From assembly GCA_002749065.1 (NCBI GenBank), contig PDTX01000004.1, forward strand, positions 62,001 to 126,000: a stretch of 64,000 nt of DNA. The letters are read 5' to 3'. Position numbers and translations under genes: made by a program. How positions within the stretch are numbered: position 1 is the stretch's first letter; each line of letters opens with the position of its first letter. The notes under the pieces were generated by a model. The model was given only the letters and a program-made list of their open reading frames with translations, had not been told where the DNA came from and did no database searches. Below, piece by piece: positions 9,295 to 18,966 of the stretch. Source of the stretch: Bacteroidia bacterium. Lineage in GTDB: Bacteria; Bacteroidota; Bacteroidia; Bacteroidales; CAJPTX01.

Positions 9295-10065
9295 CTAGTC
9301 GAGCTCCGAGAGGAAGGAGGTCAGGGGGCTGCTCGCGTTGGCCTGCAGCGAGATGCCGGGTAGCCCCGCCTCGCGGCCCTGTCGCCCCGCCTTGACCGCG
9401 GCGGCGAAGCCCTGGGCCATGCCGACGGGGTCGTCGGCGATGGCGATGGCGGTGTTGACCAGCACGGCGCTCGCCCCCATCTCCATGGCCTCGCAGGCGT
9501 GGGAGGGCGCGCCGATGCCGGCGTCCACAATCACCGGCACGAGGCTCTGCTCGATGATGATGCGGAGGAAGTCGCGGGTCAGCAGCCCGCGGTTGCTGCC
9601 GATGGGCGCGCCCAGGGGCATGACGGCCGCGGCCCCGGCCTCCTCGAGCTTCTTGCACAGCACGGGGTCGGCCTGGATGTAGGGTAGCACCACGAAGCCC
9701 TTGGCCGCGAGCTCCTGCGTGGCCTTGAGGGTCTCCTCGCCGTCGGGCAGCAGGTAGCGGGGGTCGGGGTGTATCTCCAGCTTCAGGAGGTTGGTCCCGA
9801 GCGCCTCCCGCGCCATCTCGGCCGCGAAGACCGCCTCCTTGGCGTTGCGCACCCCGGAGGTGTTGGGCAGCAGCTTGACCCCCGGGATCTGTATGGCGCT
9901 GAGCATCTCATCCTGCTGGTCCTGCACGCGCACGCGCTTGAGCGCCACGGTGACCAGCTCGGTGCCGGAGGCCTCTATCGCCGCGCGCATGGCCTGGTTG
10001 GAGGCAAATTTCCCCGTGCCCAGCAGCAGGCGGGAGCTAAAGCGGTATTCGCCGAGTTGTAGCAT
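9295..10065 (-). CDS. thiG: Thiazole synthase ThiG
   Basis: Forms the thiazole ring of thiamine from deoxyxylulose phosphate, dehydroglycine and the ThiS thiocarboxylate. The sequence from [20 protein letters not shown], the family opening, gives 256 residues. Further motifs: [12 protein letters not shown] with the Schiff-base lysine region, [15 protein letters not shown], the phosphate loop [30 protein letters not shown] and [17 protein letters not shown]. An upstream in-frame start would give a 47-residue leader overlapping thiE and is rejected. It follows thiE by 16 nt. thiS, thiC, thiF and thiH are not seen here, so the pathway is split across the genome. Confidence 0.95.
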   Translation of the reverse strand: MLQLGEYRFSSRLLLGTGKFASNQAMRAAIEASGTELVTVALKRVRVQDQQDEMLSAIQIPGVKLLPNTSGVRNAKEAVFAAEMAREALGTNLLKLEIHPDPRYLLPDGEETLKATQELAAKGFVVLPYIQADPVLCKKLEEAGAAAVMPLGAPIGSNRGLLTRDFLRIIIEQSLVPVIVDAGIGAPSHACEAMEMGASAVLVNTAIAIADDPVGMAQGFAAAVKAGRQGREAGLPGISLQANASSPLTSFLSELD

Positions 10066-10081
10066 GGCTCGTAGTGTTGTC

Positions 10082-10741
10082 CTATCGTAGGAATTTGGTA
10101 ATCGATTCGAGGAACTTCTGCGTGGCGAAGTAGGGGTCGCTGGCCAGGGCGATGCTGCCCGACACGGCCACCCCGAAGGCCCCCATGCCCAGGAGCTCGC
10201 GGACATCCTGATTCTCCACCCCGCCGATGATGTATATCGGGGTTTCTATCCCCTCGTCGCGGGCCTGCTGGAGTATCTTGGCCACGCCGTCGAAGCCCAG
10301 AATCTGCGAGAGGTTGCTCTTGGTCTGGGTGAAGCGGAGGGGCCCCAGGCCGATGTAGTCCACCGGCAGGGCCGCGGCCCGCTTGAGCTCGGCGAAGTTG
10401 TGCGCCGTCGCGCCGATGACCACCTCGGGGCCCAGCTCCCTCCGCACCATGGCCGGGTCGCCGTCCGTCAGGCCGAGGTGTACCCCCCAGGCGCCGACCT
10501 CCCGGGCAACGCGCCACATGTCGTTGATGACCAGCTGCCCCCTGTCCTCGAGCTTGCTGAGCACCCGGCTGGCCGTGCGGGCCACGGTGAACTCGCTCTT
10601 GTCCTTGAGGCGTAGCTGCAGTATGCGTCCCCCCGCCTCGGTGTAGTCCAGTGCCTGGCTCATCAGGCTGTTCTGGCTGTCGTGCTGGGTGATGAACATC
10701 AGCCGCGTAGCCGCCCCGCTGGTGCTGTCAAGTAGTGCCAT
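10082..10741 (-). CDS. thiE: Thiamine-phosphate synthase family protein ThiE
   Basis: Joins the thiamine pyrimidine and thiazole phosphates. Seen: the QLRLKDKSE segment near residue 40 (equivalent of the pyrophosphate-binding QxRxK motif), [33 protein letters not shown], the [17 protein letters not shown] loop and the C-terminal phosphate-binding [24 protein letters not shown] start at 10741 because the -7 promoter box occupies 10760-10767, which excludes the longer start at 10762 and leaves a very short leader. The 219 residues match the family. No TPP riboswitch sequence is visible upstream, unlike many thiamine operons. Confidence 0.9.
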   Translation of the reverse strand: MALLDSTSGAATRLMFITQHDSQNSLMSQALDYTEAGGRILQLRLKDKSEFTVARTASRVLSKLEDRGQLVINDMWRVAREVGAWGVHLGLTDGDPAMVRRELGPEVVIGATAHNFAELKRAAALPVDYIGLGPLRFTQTKSNLSQILGFDGVAKILQQARDEGIETPIYIIGGVENQDVRELLGMGAFGVAVSGSIALASDPYFATQKFLESITKFLR

Positions 10742-10759
10742 CAATAACGCTTTACGTGG

Positions 10760-10791
10760 CAAAAGTACGCGCTTTGCGCCTACTTACCAAA
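10760..10791 (-). promoter_or_regulatory. Complete Bacteroidetes promoter for thiE
   Basis: On the minus strand TTTG (10788-10791) is followed after 20 bp by TACTTTTG (10760-10767), matching both the -33 and -7 consensus. It would start transcription about 12 nt before the thiE ATG and separates the thiE-thiG-purS run from the upstream OstA-like gene. Confidence 0.8.
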
Positions 10792-10817
10792 ACATGCCGG
10801 CATTTCCCCGGGGCGTG

Positions 10818-12521
10818 CTACTCCGGGATGCGGGGGTCTCGCCGGGCGCGCTCCAGCAGCTTCCGGTCGGCCGCCCGGTAGCGCGTGGCCTGCCGGGCCA
10901 GCGGGATGTAGAACTCGAGGTCTTTCAGCCAGGGGGGGATGATGTCCCGCGGGCCGTGGGGGCGGAGGTCGTCCCCGTGCCACTTGAAGCCGAAGAGCTC
11001 CCGGTCCTCGGTCTGCGTGTCCTGGATGGGGGTGACCAGCGAGTGGGGGTTGTCGTAGAAGGTGATGCGCTCGGCCTCCTGCTCCTTCATGTGGAGGATG
11101 AAGTGCGGGCTCTCGATGCGGTTGACCGCGATGACCTCCTCCTCGTCTGTCATGAAGAATATCACCTTCCCCTCGCCCTTGACCTCCACCCGCTGCATCT
11201 CCCCCTCGTGGAGGTAGGCCCACATGTCCTTGCCGCTCATCTGGTCGTAGTGGATGCTGTCGCCTTCCTGGGCCACCAGCACCTTGTCCTGGAAGTGCAT
11301 GCTGTCCAGCCCCTCCGAGAGGTGCGCGGTGATGAGGCGGGAGGACACCTGGAGCTGCTTGCTCCAGACGTAGGGGAAGGGCTCTCGCCAGGCGATCACG
11401 GTGCTGTCCTGCCCGTTGTAGAAGGCCGTGTCGGCGACCAGCTGCAGGTCCTGGCGGAAGGCCCGTATGCTCCCCTCGGCCCGGCCGAGGTAGACGCTGT
11501 CGTTGGGCCGGGGGGCTGGGCCCTTAGCCGGCTCCTGCCAGCCCACGAAGCGGTCGGCCCGGAGGTAGAGGGTGTCGCGCTTGGCCGAGCTGGTGTCCAC
11601 GGCCCATATCATGGGTTGCTCCTGGGCGATCATGCGGCGGGGGCTGTTCCAGAAGCGGGCGTGCCCGGCGTACAGGCGGTAGTTCTCCATCGAGTCGACG
11701 GCCACCACCTGCCCCTTGGCCTCCACGAAGTCCTTGCTGCGGTCGAAGAAGGCCCAGTCGGCGTAGATGCGGCCCTTGCCCTGGTCTACGGCCACCTGCC
11801 CCTCGAGGATACCGTGCCCGGCGTTGCGGTCGTACCAGCCCTTCTGCCCGTAGCCCATGCTCTCGTCGGTGTATACCCGCGTGGGGCCCCAGAAGTATAT
11901 CCGCTCCAGCGACTGCGCGTACTGCAGGGAGTCGCCCACGGCGGTCACCTCCTCGGAGCGGTAGAGGACCGAGTCGCTCACCGTCACCAGGTCGCGGTCG
12001 GCGTCGTAGGAGCCTCGCCGGCTGCGTATGTCGCTCTGGTCGGTGAGGAGGTGGCCCCAGGTGGAGTACCACACCAGGTTGCGCTGGGTGGTGAAGTAGA
12101 GGGCATCGCTGTAGAGGGTGGTCTTGTCGACCGAATCATGCAGCTTGACGATCTTGCCGGTCACGTGCCCCTGGCCGCTGTTGCCGTCGTAGTGCATCGC
12201 GCTGCCCCACAGGCGAAACTGGCGCGAGCGCACCCTCACGTTGCCGAAGGCCTCGAAGGAGTTGGTCTCCGGGTAGACGTACGCGCTGTCGCAGTGCATC
12301 ACGGCGCTGTCGTGCGAGAGGGCCACCTCGCCGAGCAGCCGGTGGATACTCTGCCCCTCCTTCTCCAGGGGGCGCATGCTCTTGGCGTAGAGGATTTCGA
12401 CCTGTATCTGGTCGCCCCCCTCCTGCGCCAGCGCGAACCCGCCCGCGAGGAGCAGCGCCGGGAGTACTAGGCGCAGGGCAATCCACCGCGAACGTGGTCG
12501 CTTACACCCCCGCCCATGCAT
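10818..12521 (-). CDS. OstA-like (LptA/LptD N-domain) envelope protein
   Basis: 567-residue exported protein with an N-terminal signal (LRLVLPALLLAGGFALAQ) after a basic leader. The mature part is made of repeating OstA/LptA-type beta-jellyroll units: LLGEVALSHDSAVMHCDSAYVY, NSFEAFGNVRVRS and later AEGSIRAFRQDLQLVADTAFYN, DNPHSLVTPIQDTQTE. This family is the Bacteroidetes counterpart of LptA, which carries LPS across the periplasm, but its exact role there is less settled. The ATG directly abuts the surA stop codon (12522), so it belongs to the guaB-PPIase-SurA run. With lptB and lptD also in the window, it supports LPS-transport function. Confidence 0.85.
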   Translation of the reverse strand: MHGRGCKRPRSRWIALRLVLPALLLAGGFALAQEGGDQIQVEILYAKSMRPLEKEGQSIHRLLGEVALSHDSAVMHCDSAYVYPETNSFEAFGNVRVRSRQFRLWGSAMHYDGNSGQGHVTGKIVKLHDSVDKTTLYSDALYFTTQRNLVWYSTWGHLLTDQSDIRSRRGSYDADRDLVTVSDSVLYRSEEVTAVGDSLQYAQSLERIYFWGPTRVYTDESMGYGQKGWYDRNAGHGILEGQVAVDQGKGRIYADWAFFDRSKDFVEAKGQVVAVDSMENYRLYAGHARFWNSPRRMIAQEQPMIWAVDTSSAKRDTLYLRADRFVGWQEPAKGPAPRPNDSVYLGRAEGSIRAFRQDLQLVADTAFYNGQDSTVIAWREPFPYVWSKQLQVSSRLITAHLSEGLDSMHFQDKVLVAQEGDSIHYDQMSGKDMWAYLHEGEMQRVEVKGEGKVIFFMTDEEEVIAVNRIESPHFILHMKEQEAERITFYDNPHSLVTPIQDTQTEDRELFGFKWHGDDLRPHGPRDIIPPWLKDLEFYIPLARQATRYRAADRKLLERARRDPRIPE

Positions 12522-13883
12522 CTAGAACGCGCTCTCGAATTTGGGAGTCCACGCGCTCCGCTCGAAGCGGCAGCTCTTGTACTCCGGGTCGATGTGGATG
12601 TAGGTCCGCCCCACCTTCTTCCCTATCCACTCCTCCAGCACCTTCCGCTCCTTCCGCTGCTTGGCCAGCTCCTGCACCCTGTCGTAGTCGAGCTCCAGGT
12701 TCACCCTGTGGGCCGGGATGATGCGCTCCAGCTGCACCATCTTGACCACTGCGTTCCCCAGCCGGTCGCGGCTCTCGTAGGGCCTGCTGACCTGCCCCTC
12801 CTTCAGCTCCTGCAGCGCGTAGAAATCCACCGGCAGGATGGCCTCCTTCTCGAAGCGTAGGCCCCCCGCCATCGGGTTCACCGCGTAGCCCCCGTTCATC
12901 TTCGTGTCCTTGTCCTGCGAGTACCTCTCGCAGGCCTGCGCGAAGGTCAGGCTGTCGCTCAGCAGCCCCCGTATGCTGTCGAGCCGCTGGGAGGTCCGGG
13001 CTATCATCTCCGAGGTGTAGCTCGGCTTCAGCAGGATGTGGCGCACGTTGATGAGCTTGTCCTTCCGCCCGATCATCTGTATGATGTGGTAGCCGTACTC
13101 CGTCTTCACGATGTTGCTCACCTGGCCCTCCCGGAGGCTGGCGGCCGCGTCCGCGAAGGGCTTCACGAAGCTCTCCTTGGGCAGGTAGCCCATCTCGCCG
13201 CCCTTGATGGCGCTGCCCCTGTCCTCGGAGTAGGCCACGGCCAGGGTGGAGAAGCGCTCCCCCTTGATGATGCGCCCCCGGAGCTTGAGCAGCCGTTCGC
13301 GCACCTCGTAGTCGGCCAGGCTCTTGTCCGTCGGGTCGAGCACCAGCTGGCGGTAGATGTAGCTCACCGGCATCATCGGCAGGCTGTCGCGGGGTTCGCC
13401 GGCGTAGAAGGCGCGCACCTCCGAGGGGGTCACCTGCACGTCGCGCACCACGCTCTGGCGCACCTGGCTGGTGCGTTGCTGCTCGTCGAGCATCTTCTGC
13501 AGGTCCTTGCGAATCTGCTGTATGGGTCGCCCGTAGGCCTTCTCCAGCCCGGCTTCGCCCCCGGCCTGCTGGATGAAGTAGGCGATTCGGCGGTCGGTCT
13601 CCGGCGACTCGCCCGTGGCGTTGGAGGGGATGCTGTCCAGGTCGGCCTGGTCGAGGAACAGATTGTGAATCAGCACGCTCTCCAGCACCTCGCAGCGGCT
13701 GGGGGCGGGTCCCCCCCCCTGCATCCGCGCGCGCGCTATCTCCATCTCCACGTCCGAGAGGAAGACCGGGTGCGTGCCCACGGTGGCCACGACCCCATCG
13801 ACCAGCTCGCCGCCCCGGGCCACCCCGCTCAGCATCAGCAGCAGGCCCAGGCACCAGCCCAGGCGGGGCATCCTAATCCGCAT
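12522..13883 (-). CDS. surA: SurA-type peptidylprolyl isomerase/chaperone
   Basis: 453-residue exported chaperone with signal peptide (MPRLGWCLGLLLMLSGVARGG). The SurA N-terminal helical region is residues about 25-165. Two parvulin (PpiC) domains follow: the first ends KTEYGYHIIQMIGRKD, the second begins VRHILLKPSYTS. It escorts outer-membrane beta-barrel proteins to BamA. Several in-frame ATGs exist; I choose 13883 because it overlaps the previous gene by 11 nt, the same overlap seen one gene earlier in this run. It ends one base before the OstA-like ATG, implying translational coupling. Confidence 0.9.
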   Translation of the reverse strand: MRIRMPRLGWCLGLLLMLSGVARGGELVDGVVATVGTHPVFLSDVEMEIARARMQGGGPAPSRCEVLESVLIHNLFLDQADLDSIPSNATGESPETDRRIAYFIQQAGGEAGLEKAYGRPIQQIRKDLQKMLDEQQRTSQVRQSVVRDVQVTPSEVRAFYAGEPRDSLPMMPVSYIYRQLVLDPTDKSLADYEVRERLLKLRGRIIKGERFSTLAVAYSEDRGSAIKGGEMGYLPKESFVKPFADAAASLREGQVSNIVKTEYGYHIIQMIGRKDKLINVRHILLKPSYTSEMIARTSQRLDSIRGLLSDSLTFAQACERYSQDKDTKMNGGYAVNPMAGGLRFEKEAILPVDFYALQELKEGQVSRPYESRDRLGNAVVKMVQLERIIPAHRVNLELDYDRVQELAKQRKERKVLEEWIGKKVGRTYIHIDPEYKSCRFERSAWTPKFESAF

Positions 13884-14748
13884 TTTCCTTCTTGCCATTA
13901 TCATTCTCACTGTAGTAGTACGACTGTACCATCTCGCTCTCGAGGGTCTGGATGAGCGCCATCTTCCGCTCCAGCATGATCATCCGCTTCACATCGGGCT
14001 CCACGCAGGAGAGGGGGGAGAGCTGCCCGGCGGGTATCCACTCCACCACGTTGAAGATGTACAGCTGCCCCCCGTGCTTTCGCTGGAAGATGCCCCCGCC
14101 CCGTCGCAGTGAGCTCGCCTCGAGCTTGAAGGGGAGCTCCTCGTTCAGCTCGCCGAGCGAGAGCCACTGCTCCGGGGTTGATACTACCTGGAAGCCCTCG
14201 CTCAGCGACTGCGTCGAGAGGTGCTGGATGCCGGCCATGGTCGTGTCCCGTATGTCGCGCAGCAGGCTCTTGAGCTGCGGGCCGTCCCCCGGTGCTACCA
14301 GAAGGAAGACGCGCAGCATGGGCCGGGAGGCCAGGAAGTGCTCGCGGTGCTGGCTGTAGAAGCTGTCGAGGTCCTGGCGCGATACGACGGTGTCCACGTG
14401 GCGCTGCACGTACCAGTTCTCGTAGGCCCTGATGTAGAGCTGGCGCTTGTACCGCTCCACCTGCTGGGCTATCTCCTCCTCCGCATCGTCCAGGCGGCGG
14501 AGGGCCTCCTGGTAGAGCAGGGTTTCGCGGACCCACTGGTCCACCAGGCTCTTCTGCATGAGCACGCTGTCCTCGGGGCTGAGACCGTGCGCGAAGCGGT
14601 CCGGCAGGTCCTCCAGGTAGAGCCTATCCTTGCCGACCCGTGCCAACGCTTCGCCGGAGTCGTGCGTCTGCTGGCCGCCGCATGCCCCTAGCAGCAGGGC
14701 CATGCACCCCAGCAGCGCCGCAGCATGGGCCCGTATGCTACTGCTCAT
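13873..14748 (-). CDS. SurA-like lipoprotein without clear PPIase domain
   Basis: 291-residue lipoprotein: lipobox LLLGAC with Cys23 after a short signal. The body has a SurA-like N-terminal region (ARVGKDRLYLEDLPDRFAHG, DQWVRETLLYQEALRR) and then a long helical segment, but I cannot find the paired GG...FGYHII motifs of an active parvulin domain; only a degenerate parvulin-like stretch is possible near residues 130-240. It is most likely a chaperone holding unfolded outer-membrane proteins. It overlaps the upstream PPIase gene by 11 nt and surA by 11 nt. GTG at 14751 is an alternative start. Confidence 0.8.
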   Translation of the reverse strand: MSSSIRAHAAALLGCMALLLGACGGQQTHDSGEALARVGKDRLYLEDLPDRFAHGLSPEDSVLMQKSLVDQWVRETLLYQEALRRLDDAEEEIAQQVERYKRQLYIRAYENWYVQRHVDTVVSRQDLDSFYSQHREHFLASRPMLRVFLLVAPGDGPQLKSLLRDIRDTTMAGIQHLSTQSLSEGFQVVSTPEQWLSLGELNEELPFKLEASSLRRGGGIFQRKHGGQLYIFNVVEWIPAGQLSPLSCVEPDVKRMIMLERKMALIQTLESEMVQSYYYSENDNGKKENAD

Positions 14749-16411
14749 CACCCTCCTCCAGCTCCTGCCGCAGCGCCTCGAGCTCCCGCTCGTACACCGT
14801 CACCCTGAACTTGTCGCGCAGCTCCTGCAGCCATTCCTTCTCTTTCTCCTGCTCGTACTCCATCCGCAGCTCGCTCCGCATCGCCTCGAAATCCTTCTCC
14901 CTCGGGCGCGAGTCGTACAGCTTTTGCAGCACCTCGTCGTTGTCGCTCTCCGCGTTCCATAGCTCGCGCTCCGACACGCTGAAGAACAGCAGACCGTTGT
15001 AGAACTCCCGGAGCAGGTAGGGCAGGTTCGGCTCCTGCCGCAGCATTCGCTCCATCAGCAGGGCATCGGCCCGCTCATCCACCATCCGCCAGGCCAGCTT
15101 CTTTATCGCCTCGAAGCTCCATTCGCCCGCGTCGGCATTCTCCGCGGCCATCCGGCGGACGAGCTCCTTCAGGCGGAGGCGACGACCATCCACCCGGGCA
15201 AAGGTCATCTGGCGGCGCAGCCACGATACCATCTTCTCCTCCACCTTTTGCCCCTTCCGCGCCGGGCCGAACTTCAGCGAGAACGCCAGCAGGTTGTCGT
15301 GCTGCAGGCGGCAGCCCAGGCGACGGCGCGCCAGCTCGCGGTAGTTCCCGCTGCCCTCCAGTATCACCCCGTTCTGCTGCAGCTGGCTCAGGATGTCACC
15401 CCGGCTCTCGGCGTAGCTGGGGACCTCCTCCAGCTTCAGGCGCTTGATGATGTGGAAGCCGAAGTGGCTCGTCACCACGCCGGAGTAGTCGCCATCCTTC
15501 TTGAGCCTGAAGCACGCGTCCTCGAACTCCCGGGGGTAGCGCCCTGTCACCACCCAGGGCAGCTCGCCCTGCTTCTTCTTCGACGTTGGGTCCTGGCTGT
15601 ACTTCTCCACCAGCTCCTCGAAGTTCGCGCCTTCATCCAGCTCCTTGCGGACACCCTCCAGCCGCTTGCGCAGCCCCTCGCGCTGCTTCGGGTCCATGCC
15701 CTCCGGGGCCAGCATCATGATGTGCGACACCAGCATGCGCCCCCGGGCCTTCCGCCGCTTATGGACGCGGATGAGGTGGTAGCCGAACTTGGTTTTCACC
15801 GGCTTGCTCACCTGGCCCACCTTCGTGGCGAAGGCCGCCTGCTCGAAGGGGTATACCATGCGGAAGGCGCCGAAGTAGCCCAGGTGCCCCCCGTTGGTCC
15901 CGGCCGAGGGGTCGGCGCTATGCTCCCGGGCCAGCCGCGCGAACTCGGCATCGCTCCTGGCCCGGAGGCGCAGGGCCAGGGCCTTCTCGTAGGCCTTCGC
16001 CTCGCCCCCCTCGGTGGAGATCAGGATGTGGCTCGCGTCCACCTCCTCGAGCATCCGCCCGTAGGCCTCGCGGCAACGTCGCTCGCGCTCCGCGGTATCC
16101 AGCAGCAGGGGCGCGAACTGGTATTCCCAGTACTCCCGGTACTCTTGCTGGAACTTGGCCACGGTATCCAGCCGCAGGGCCTTGGCCTGGCAGACCTTCA
16201 GGCGGAAGCCGATGTAGCTCTCCAGGAAGCTGTCGAGGGTGGGCTGAACGGAGTCGCTCTTGCCCAGCGCCCCGTTCTTGCGGTAGGCGTAGCGGAATTC
16301 GCCGGCCGAGATGCTATCCTCCCCGACCACCAGCAACGGCGCGGCCAGCACCTCCCCCAGCAGGGCGATGAGGGACGCCGTGATGAAAAGTATCCTAGCT
16401 GAACGTACCAA
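14738..16411 (-). CDS. Exported peptidylprolyl isomerase with two parvulin domains
   Basis: 557 residues. Signal peptide at residues 1-23 (FITASLIALLGEVLAA), then a SurA-like helical region. The first PpiC domain has HSADPSAGTNGGHLGYFG and KTKFGYHLIRVHK; the second has SHIMMLAPEG and TSHFGFHIIKRLK. A long helical C-terminal part follows, rich in charged residues. The only start in reach is TTG at 16411, three bases past the guaB stop, which gives a good signal peptide. It heads a four-gene envelope chaperone run; a similar run of PpiC-type genes is known in Porphyromonas. Confidence 0.88.
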   Translation of the reverse strand: MVRSARILFITASLIALLGEVLAAPLLVVGEDSISAGEFRYAYRKNGALGKSDSVQPTLDSFLESYIGFRLKVCQAKALRLDTVAKFQQEYREYWEYQFAPLLLDTAERERRCREAYGRMLEEVDASHILISTEGGEAKAYEKALALRLRARSDAEFARLAREHSADPSAGTNGGHLGYFGAFRMVYPFEQAAFATKVGQVSKPVKTKFGYHLIRVHKRRKARGRMLVSHIMMLAPEGMDPKQREGLRKRLEGVRKELDEGANFEELVEKYSQDPTSKKKQGELPWVVTGRYPREFEDACFRLKKDGDYSGVVTSHFGFHIIKRLKLEEVPSYAESRGDILSQLQQNGVILEGSGNYRELARRRLGCRLQHDNLLAFSLKFGPARKGQKVEEKMVSWLRRQMTFARVDGRRLRLKELVRRMAAENADAGEWSFEAIKKLAWRMVDERADALLMERMLRQEPNLPYLLREFYNGLLFFSVSERELWNAESDNDEVLQKLYDSRPREKDFEAMRSELRMEYEQEKEKEWLQELRDKFRVTVYERELEALRQELEEGDEQ

Positions 16412-16414
16412 GGC

Positions 16415-17893
16415 TTACATGGATTGGCGGGAGTAGTTCGGCGCCTCGCTCGTGATCGTCACGTCGTGCGGGTGGCTCTCCAGGAAGCCGGCGCTGGTTA
16501 TCCGCACGAAGCGGGCCTGCTTGAGCGCGGCGATGTCCTTGGCGCCCACGTAGCCCATCCCGGCCCGTAGGCCCCCCATCACCTGGTACACCACCTCGGC
16601 CAGCGTGCCGGCGTAGGGCACCCGCGCGGCGATGCCCTCCGGCACGAGCTTCTTCACGTCCGTCTCGGCCGCCTGGAAGTAGCGGTCCTTCGAGCCCTGC
16701 TCCATGGCCTCCAGCGAGCCCATGCCCCGGTAGGTCTTGAAGCGCCGCCCGTTGAACAGGATGGTCGTGCCGGGCGACTCCTCCACGCCCGCCAGCATCG
16801 AGCCCAGCATCACGCAGTCGGCCCCCGCCGCGATGGCCTTCACCACGTCGCCCGAGTAGCGGATACCCCCGTCGGCGATGACCGACACGCCCGTCCCCCG
16901 CAGCGCTTGAGCCACATCGTAGATGGCCTCCACCTGGGGCATACCCACCCCGGCAATCACCCGCGTGGTGCATATCGAGCCCGGGCCTATACCCACCTTC
17001 ACCGCATCCGCCCCCGCCTCGGCCAGCATCCTGGCCGCCTCGCCGGTCGCCACGTTCCCCACGATAATCTGCAGGTCGGGGTAGGTGGCCCGCACCCGCC
17101 GCAGCATCTCCACCACGCCGAGGGAGTGCCCGTGCGCGGTGTCGATCACGATGATGTCGGCCTCGGCCTTCACCAGCGCCCCCACCCGCTCGAGGGTATC
17201 GGCCGTGATGCCCACGCCCGCGGCCACCAGCAGCCGCCCCTTCGCGTCCTTGCTCGAGAGCGGGTTCGAGCTCAGCTTCTTGATGTCGTTGTAGGTCAGC
17301 AGGCCCAGCAGCTTGCCCTCGCCGTCCACCACCGGCACCTTCTCTATCTTGTGCTCCTGGAGGATGTGCACCGCCTCGCTCAGCTCGGTCTCTATGCCGG
17401 TGGTGACGATGTTCTCCTTGGTCATCACCTCGCGGATGGGCACCTGCATCTCCCGGCAGAAGCGCAGGTCGCGGTTGGTCACAATCCCGATGAGCCGGTG
17501 CTCCCCGTCGACCACCGGGATGCCCCCTATCTTGTACTGCTGCATCATGCCGATGGCCTCGCCGACGGTCTGGTCCGGGGCGATGGTCACCGGGTCGTAT
17601 ATCATCCCGTTCTCGGCCCGCTTCACCTGGCGCACCTCCGCGGCCTGGGCCTCTATCGACATGCTCTTGTGGATAACCCCTATCCCCCCCTCGCGGGCCA
17701 GGGCGATGGCCATGGCCGACTCGGTTACCGTGTCCATGGCCGCGCTCAGCACGGGCAGCTCTATGGCGATCTTTCGGGTAAGCTGGGTACGAAGGCTCAC
17801 ATCGCGGGGCAAAACCTCTGAGTACGAAGGTACTAGGAGTACGTCATCGAAGGTTAGGCCCTCTGATATCACCTTATCATCAATAAACGACAT
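16415..17893 (-). CDS. guaB: IMP dehydrogenase
   Basis: NAD-dependent oxidation of IMP to XMP, the committed step of GMP synthesis. TIM barrel interrupted by a CBS pair at about residues 95-215 ([19 protein letters not shown] and [19 protein letters not shown]). The catalytic cysteine lies in [13 protein letters not shown], with [19 protein letters not shown] and the flap near RGMGSLEAM. 492 residues is typical. A -7 promoter element lies 28 nt upstream. The following genes are envelope chaperones, an unusual pairing that may simply reflect a shared promoter. Confidence 0.97.
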   Translation of the reverse strand: MSFIDDKVISEGLTFDDVLLVPSYSEVLPRDVSLRTQLTRKIAIELPVLSAAMDTVTESAMAIALAREGGIGVIHKSMSIEAQAAEVRQVKRAENGMIYDPVTIAPDQTVGEAIGMMQQYKIGGIPVVDGEHRLIGIVTNRDLRFCREMQVPIREVMTKENIVTTGIETELSEAVHILQEHKIEKVPVVDGEGKLLGLLTYNDIKKLSSNPLSSKDAKGRLLVAAGVGITADTLERVGALVKAEADIIVIDTAHGHSLGVVEMLRRVRATYPDLQIIVGNVATGEAARMLAEAGADAVKVGIGPGSICTTRVIAGVGMPQVEAIYDVAQALRGTGVSVIADGGIRYSGDVVKAIAAGADCVMLGSMLAGVEESPGTTILFNGRRFKTYRGMGSLEAMEQGSKDRYFQAAETDVKKLVPEGIAARVPYAGTLAEVVYQVMGGLRAGMGYVGAKDIAALKQARFVRITSAGFLESHPHDVTITSEAPNYSRQSM

Positions 17894-17920
17894 GGGCTAT
17901 ATCCTTTTCAAGTTCAGGCG

Positions 17921-17928
17921 CAAAGGTA
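17921..17928 (-). promoter_or_regulatory. Bacteroidetes -7 element for the guaB run
   Basis: The minus strand reads TACCTTTG 28 nt before the guaB ATG. A TTTG sits at 17951-17954 on the minus strand, 22 bp away, slightly longer than the ideal 19-20. Confidence 0.7.
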
Positions 17929-17997
17929 GAACTTTTTCGGGTAAAACCCGCAAACCGCGCCGTGCCCTGGCCTCCCCCCGCGGCTGGGGTTTGCGCC

Positions 17998-18744
17998 CTA
18001 GTGCAGCACGAAGTTCTCGCCCAGGTACACCCGCCGCACCTCCGGGTCGGCCGTCAGCTCCTCGGCCGTCCCCGCCTTGAGGATGTCGCCCTCGTAGAGC
18101 AGGTAGGCCCGCTCGGTGATGCTGAGGGTCTCGTGCACGTTGTGGTCCGTGATGAGGATGCCGATGTTCCTGTCCTTCAGGTGGGCCACCACGTCCTGTA
18201 TCTCGCCCACGGCGATGGGGTCCACCCCCGCGAAGGGCTCGTCCAGCAGGATGAACTTCGGGTCCAGGGCCAGGGCCCGGGCGATCTCGGTGCGGCGGCG
18301 CTCCCCCCCGCTCAGCTGGATGCCCAGGCTCTTGCGTATCTTCTGCAGGTTGAACTCCCGGATGAGGGTCTCGACCTTCTCCCGCTGGTAGTCCCGGGGC
18401 TTGTCGGTCATCTGCAGCACCGACAGGATGTTGTCCTCCACGCTCAGCTTGCGGAACACGCTGGCCTCCTGCGCCAGGTAGCCTATGCCCCGCTGGGCCC
18501 GGCGGTACACCGGCTCGCGGGTTATCTCCTTCTCGTCCAGGAAAATCTTCCCGGCATTCGGCGCGATCAGCCCCACAATCATGTAGAAGGTGGTCGTCTT
18601 CCCCGCGCCGTTCGGGCCGAGTAGCCCCACGATCTCGCCCTGCCGCACCTCCACGCTCACCCCCTTGACTACGGTGCGCGTCTTGTAGCGCTTGACTAGC
18701 CCCTCGGTGTAGAGGCGCATCTGCCGCCCTGCTTGTTCTTCCAT
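17998..18744 (-). CDS. lptB: LPS export ABC transporter ATP-binding protein LptB
   Basis: ATPase that powers LPS extraction from the inner membrane with LptF/LptG. Walker [14 protein letters not shown], signature [16 protein letters not shown], Walker [20 protein letters not shown] and the switch histidine in [11 protein letters not shown] are all present. 248 residues from the first ATG; the second in-frame ATG (18720, [13 protein letters not shown]) is nearer to where LptB proteins normally begin and may be the real start. The lptF/lptG and lptC genes are not here, but lptD and an OstA-like gene are elsewhere in the window. Confidence 0.92.
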   Translation of the reverse strand: MEEQAGRQMRLYTEGLVKRYKTRTVVKGVSVEVRQGEIVGLLGPNGAGKTTTFYMIVGLIAPNAGKIFLDEKEITREPVYRRAQRGIGYLAQEASVFRKLSVEDNILSVLQMTDKPRDYQREKVETLIREFNLQKIRKSLGIQLSGGERRRTEIARALALDPKFILLDEPFAGVDPIAVGEIQDVVAHLKDRNIGILITDHNVHETLSITERAYLLYEGDILKAGTAEELTADPEVRRVYLGENFVLH

Positions 18745-18782
18745 GGCCTGGTATTTCGCTTACTGATTCTGGCTACGGCGCG

Positions 18783-18801
18783 CCACCCTCGCGGAGGGTG
18801 G
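18783..18801 (-). promoter_or_regulatory. Hairpin in the lptB 5' leader
   Basis: Perfect 8-bp inverted repeat CCACCCTC-GCG-GAGGGTGG with a 3-nt loop, just downstream of the predicted transcription start. It would sit at the very 5' end of the lptB message, where it might stabilise the RNA or act as an operator. Confidence 0.45.
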
Positions 18802-18811
18802 GCCCGTGGCG

Positions 18812-18819
18812 CAAAGGTA
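18812..18819 (-). promoter_or_regulatory. Bacteroidetes -7 element for lptB
   Basis: The minus strand reads TACCTTTG 68 nt upstream of the longer lptB start; no clear -33 element. Confidence 0.6.
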
Positions 18820-18966
18820 CACATATATATGGGGTGCAGATTAGGGTGCAGACATGGGGCCCATCGCCACACGCCACTCCCCGGGGCTGGGAGCACCAAC
18901 CCCGGGGGCATTTCGCTCGGTCGGGCTCAGCTCTGCGCGGGGCGATATCTCCTCCTCCGCCCCGGC

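Noticed and set aside
10742..10817. TPP riboswitch before thiE
   Set aside because: The gap is only 76 nt, holds a complete promoter, and lacks the conserved thi-box sequences.
10689..12470. A 593-codon plus-strand frame opposite thiE promoter and the OstA-like gene
   Set aside because: Low-complexity composition and no start context; the minus-strand OstA-like protein has a signal peptide and repeats.
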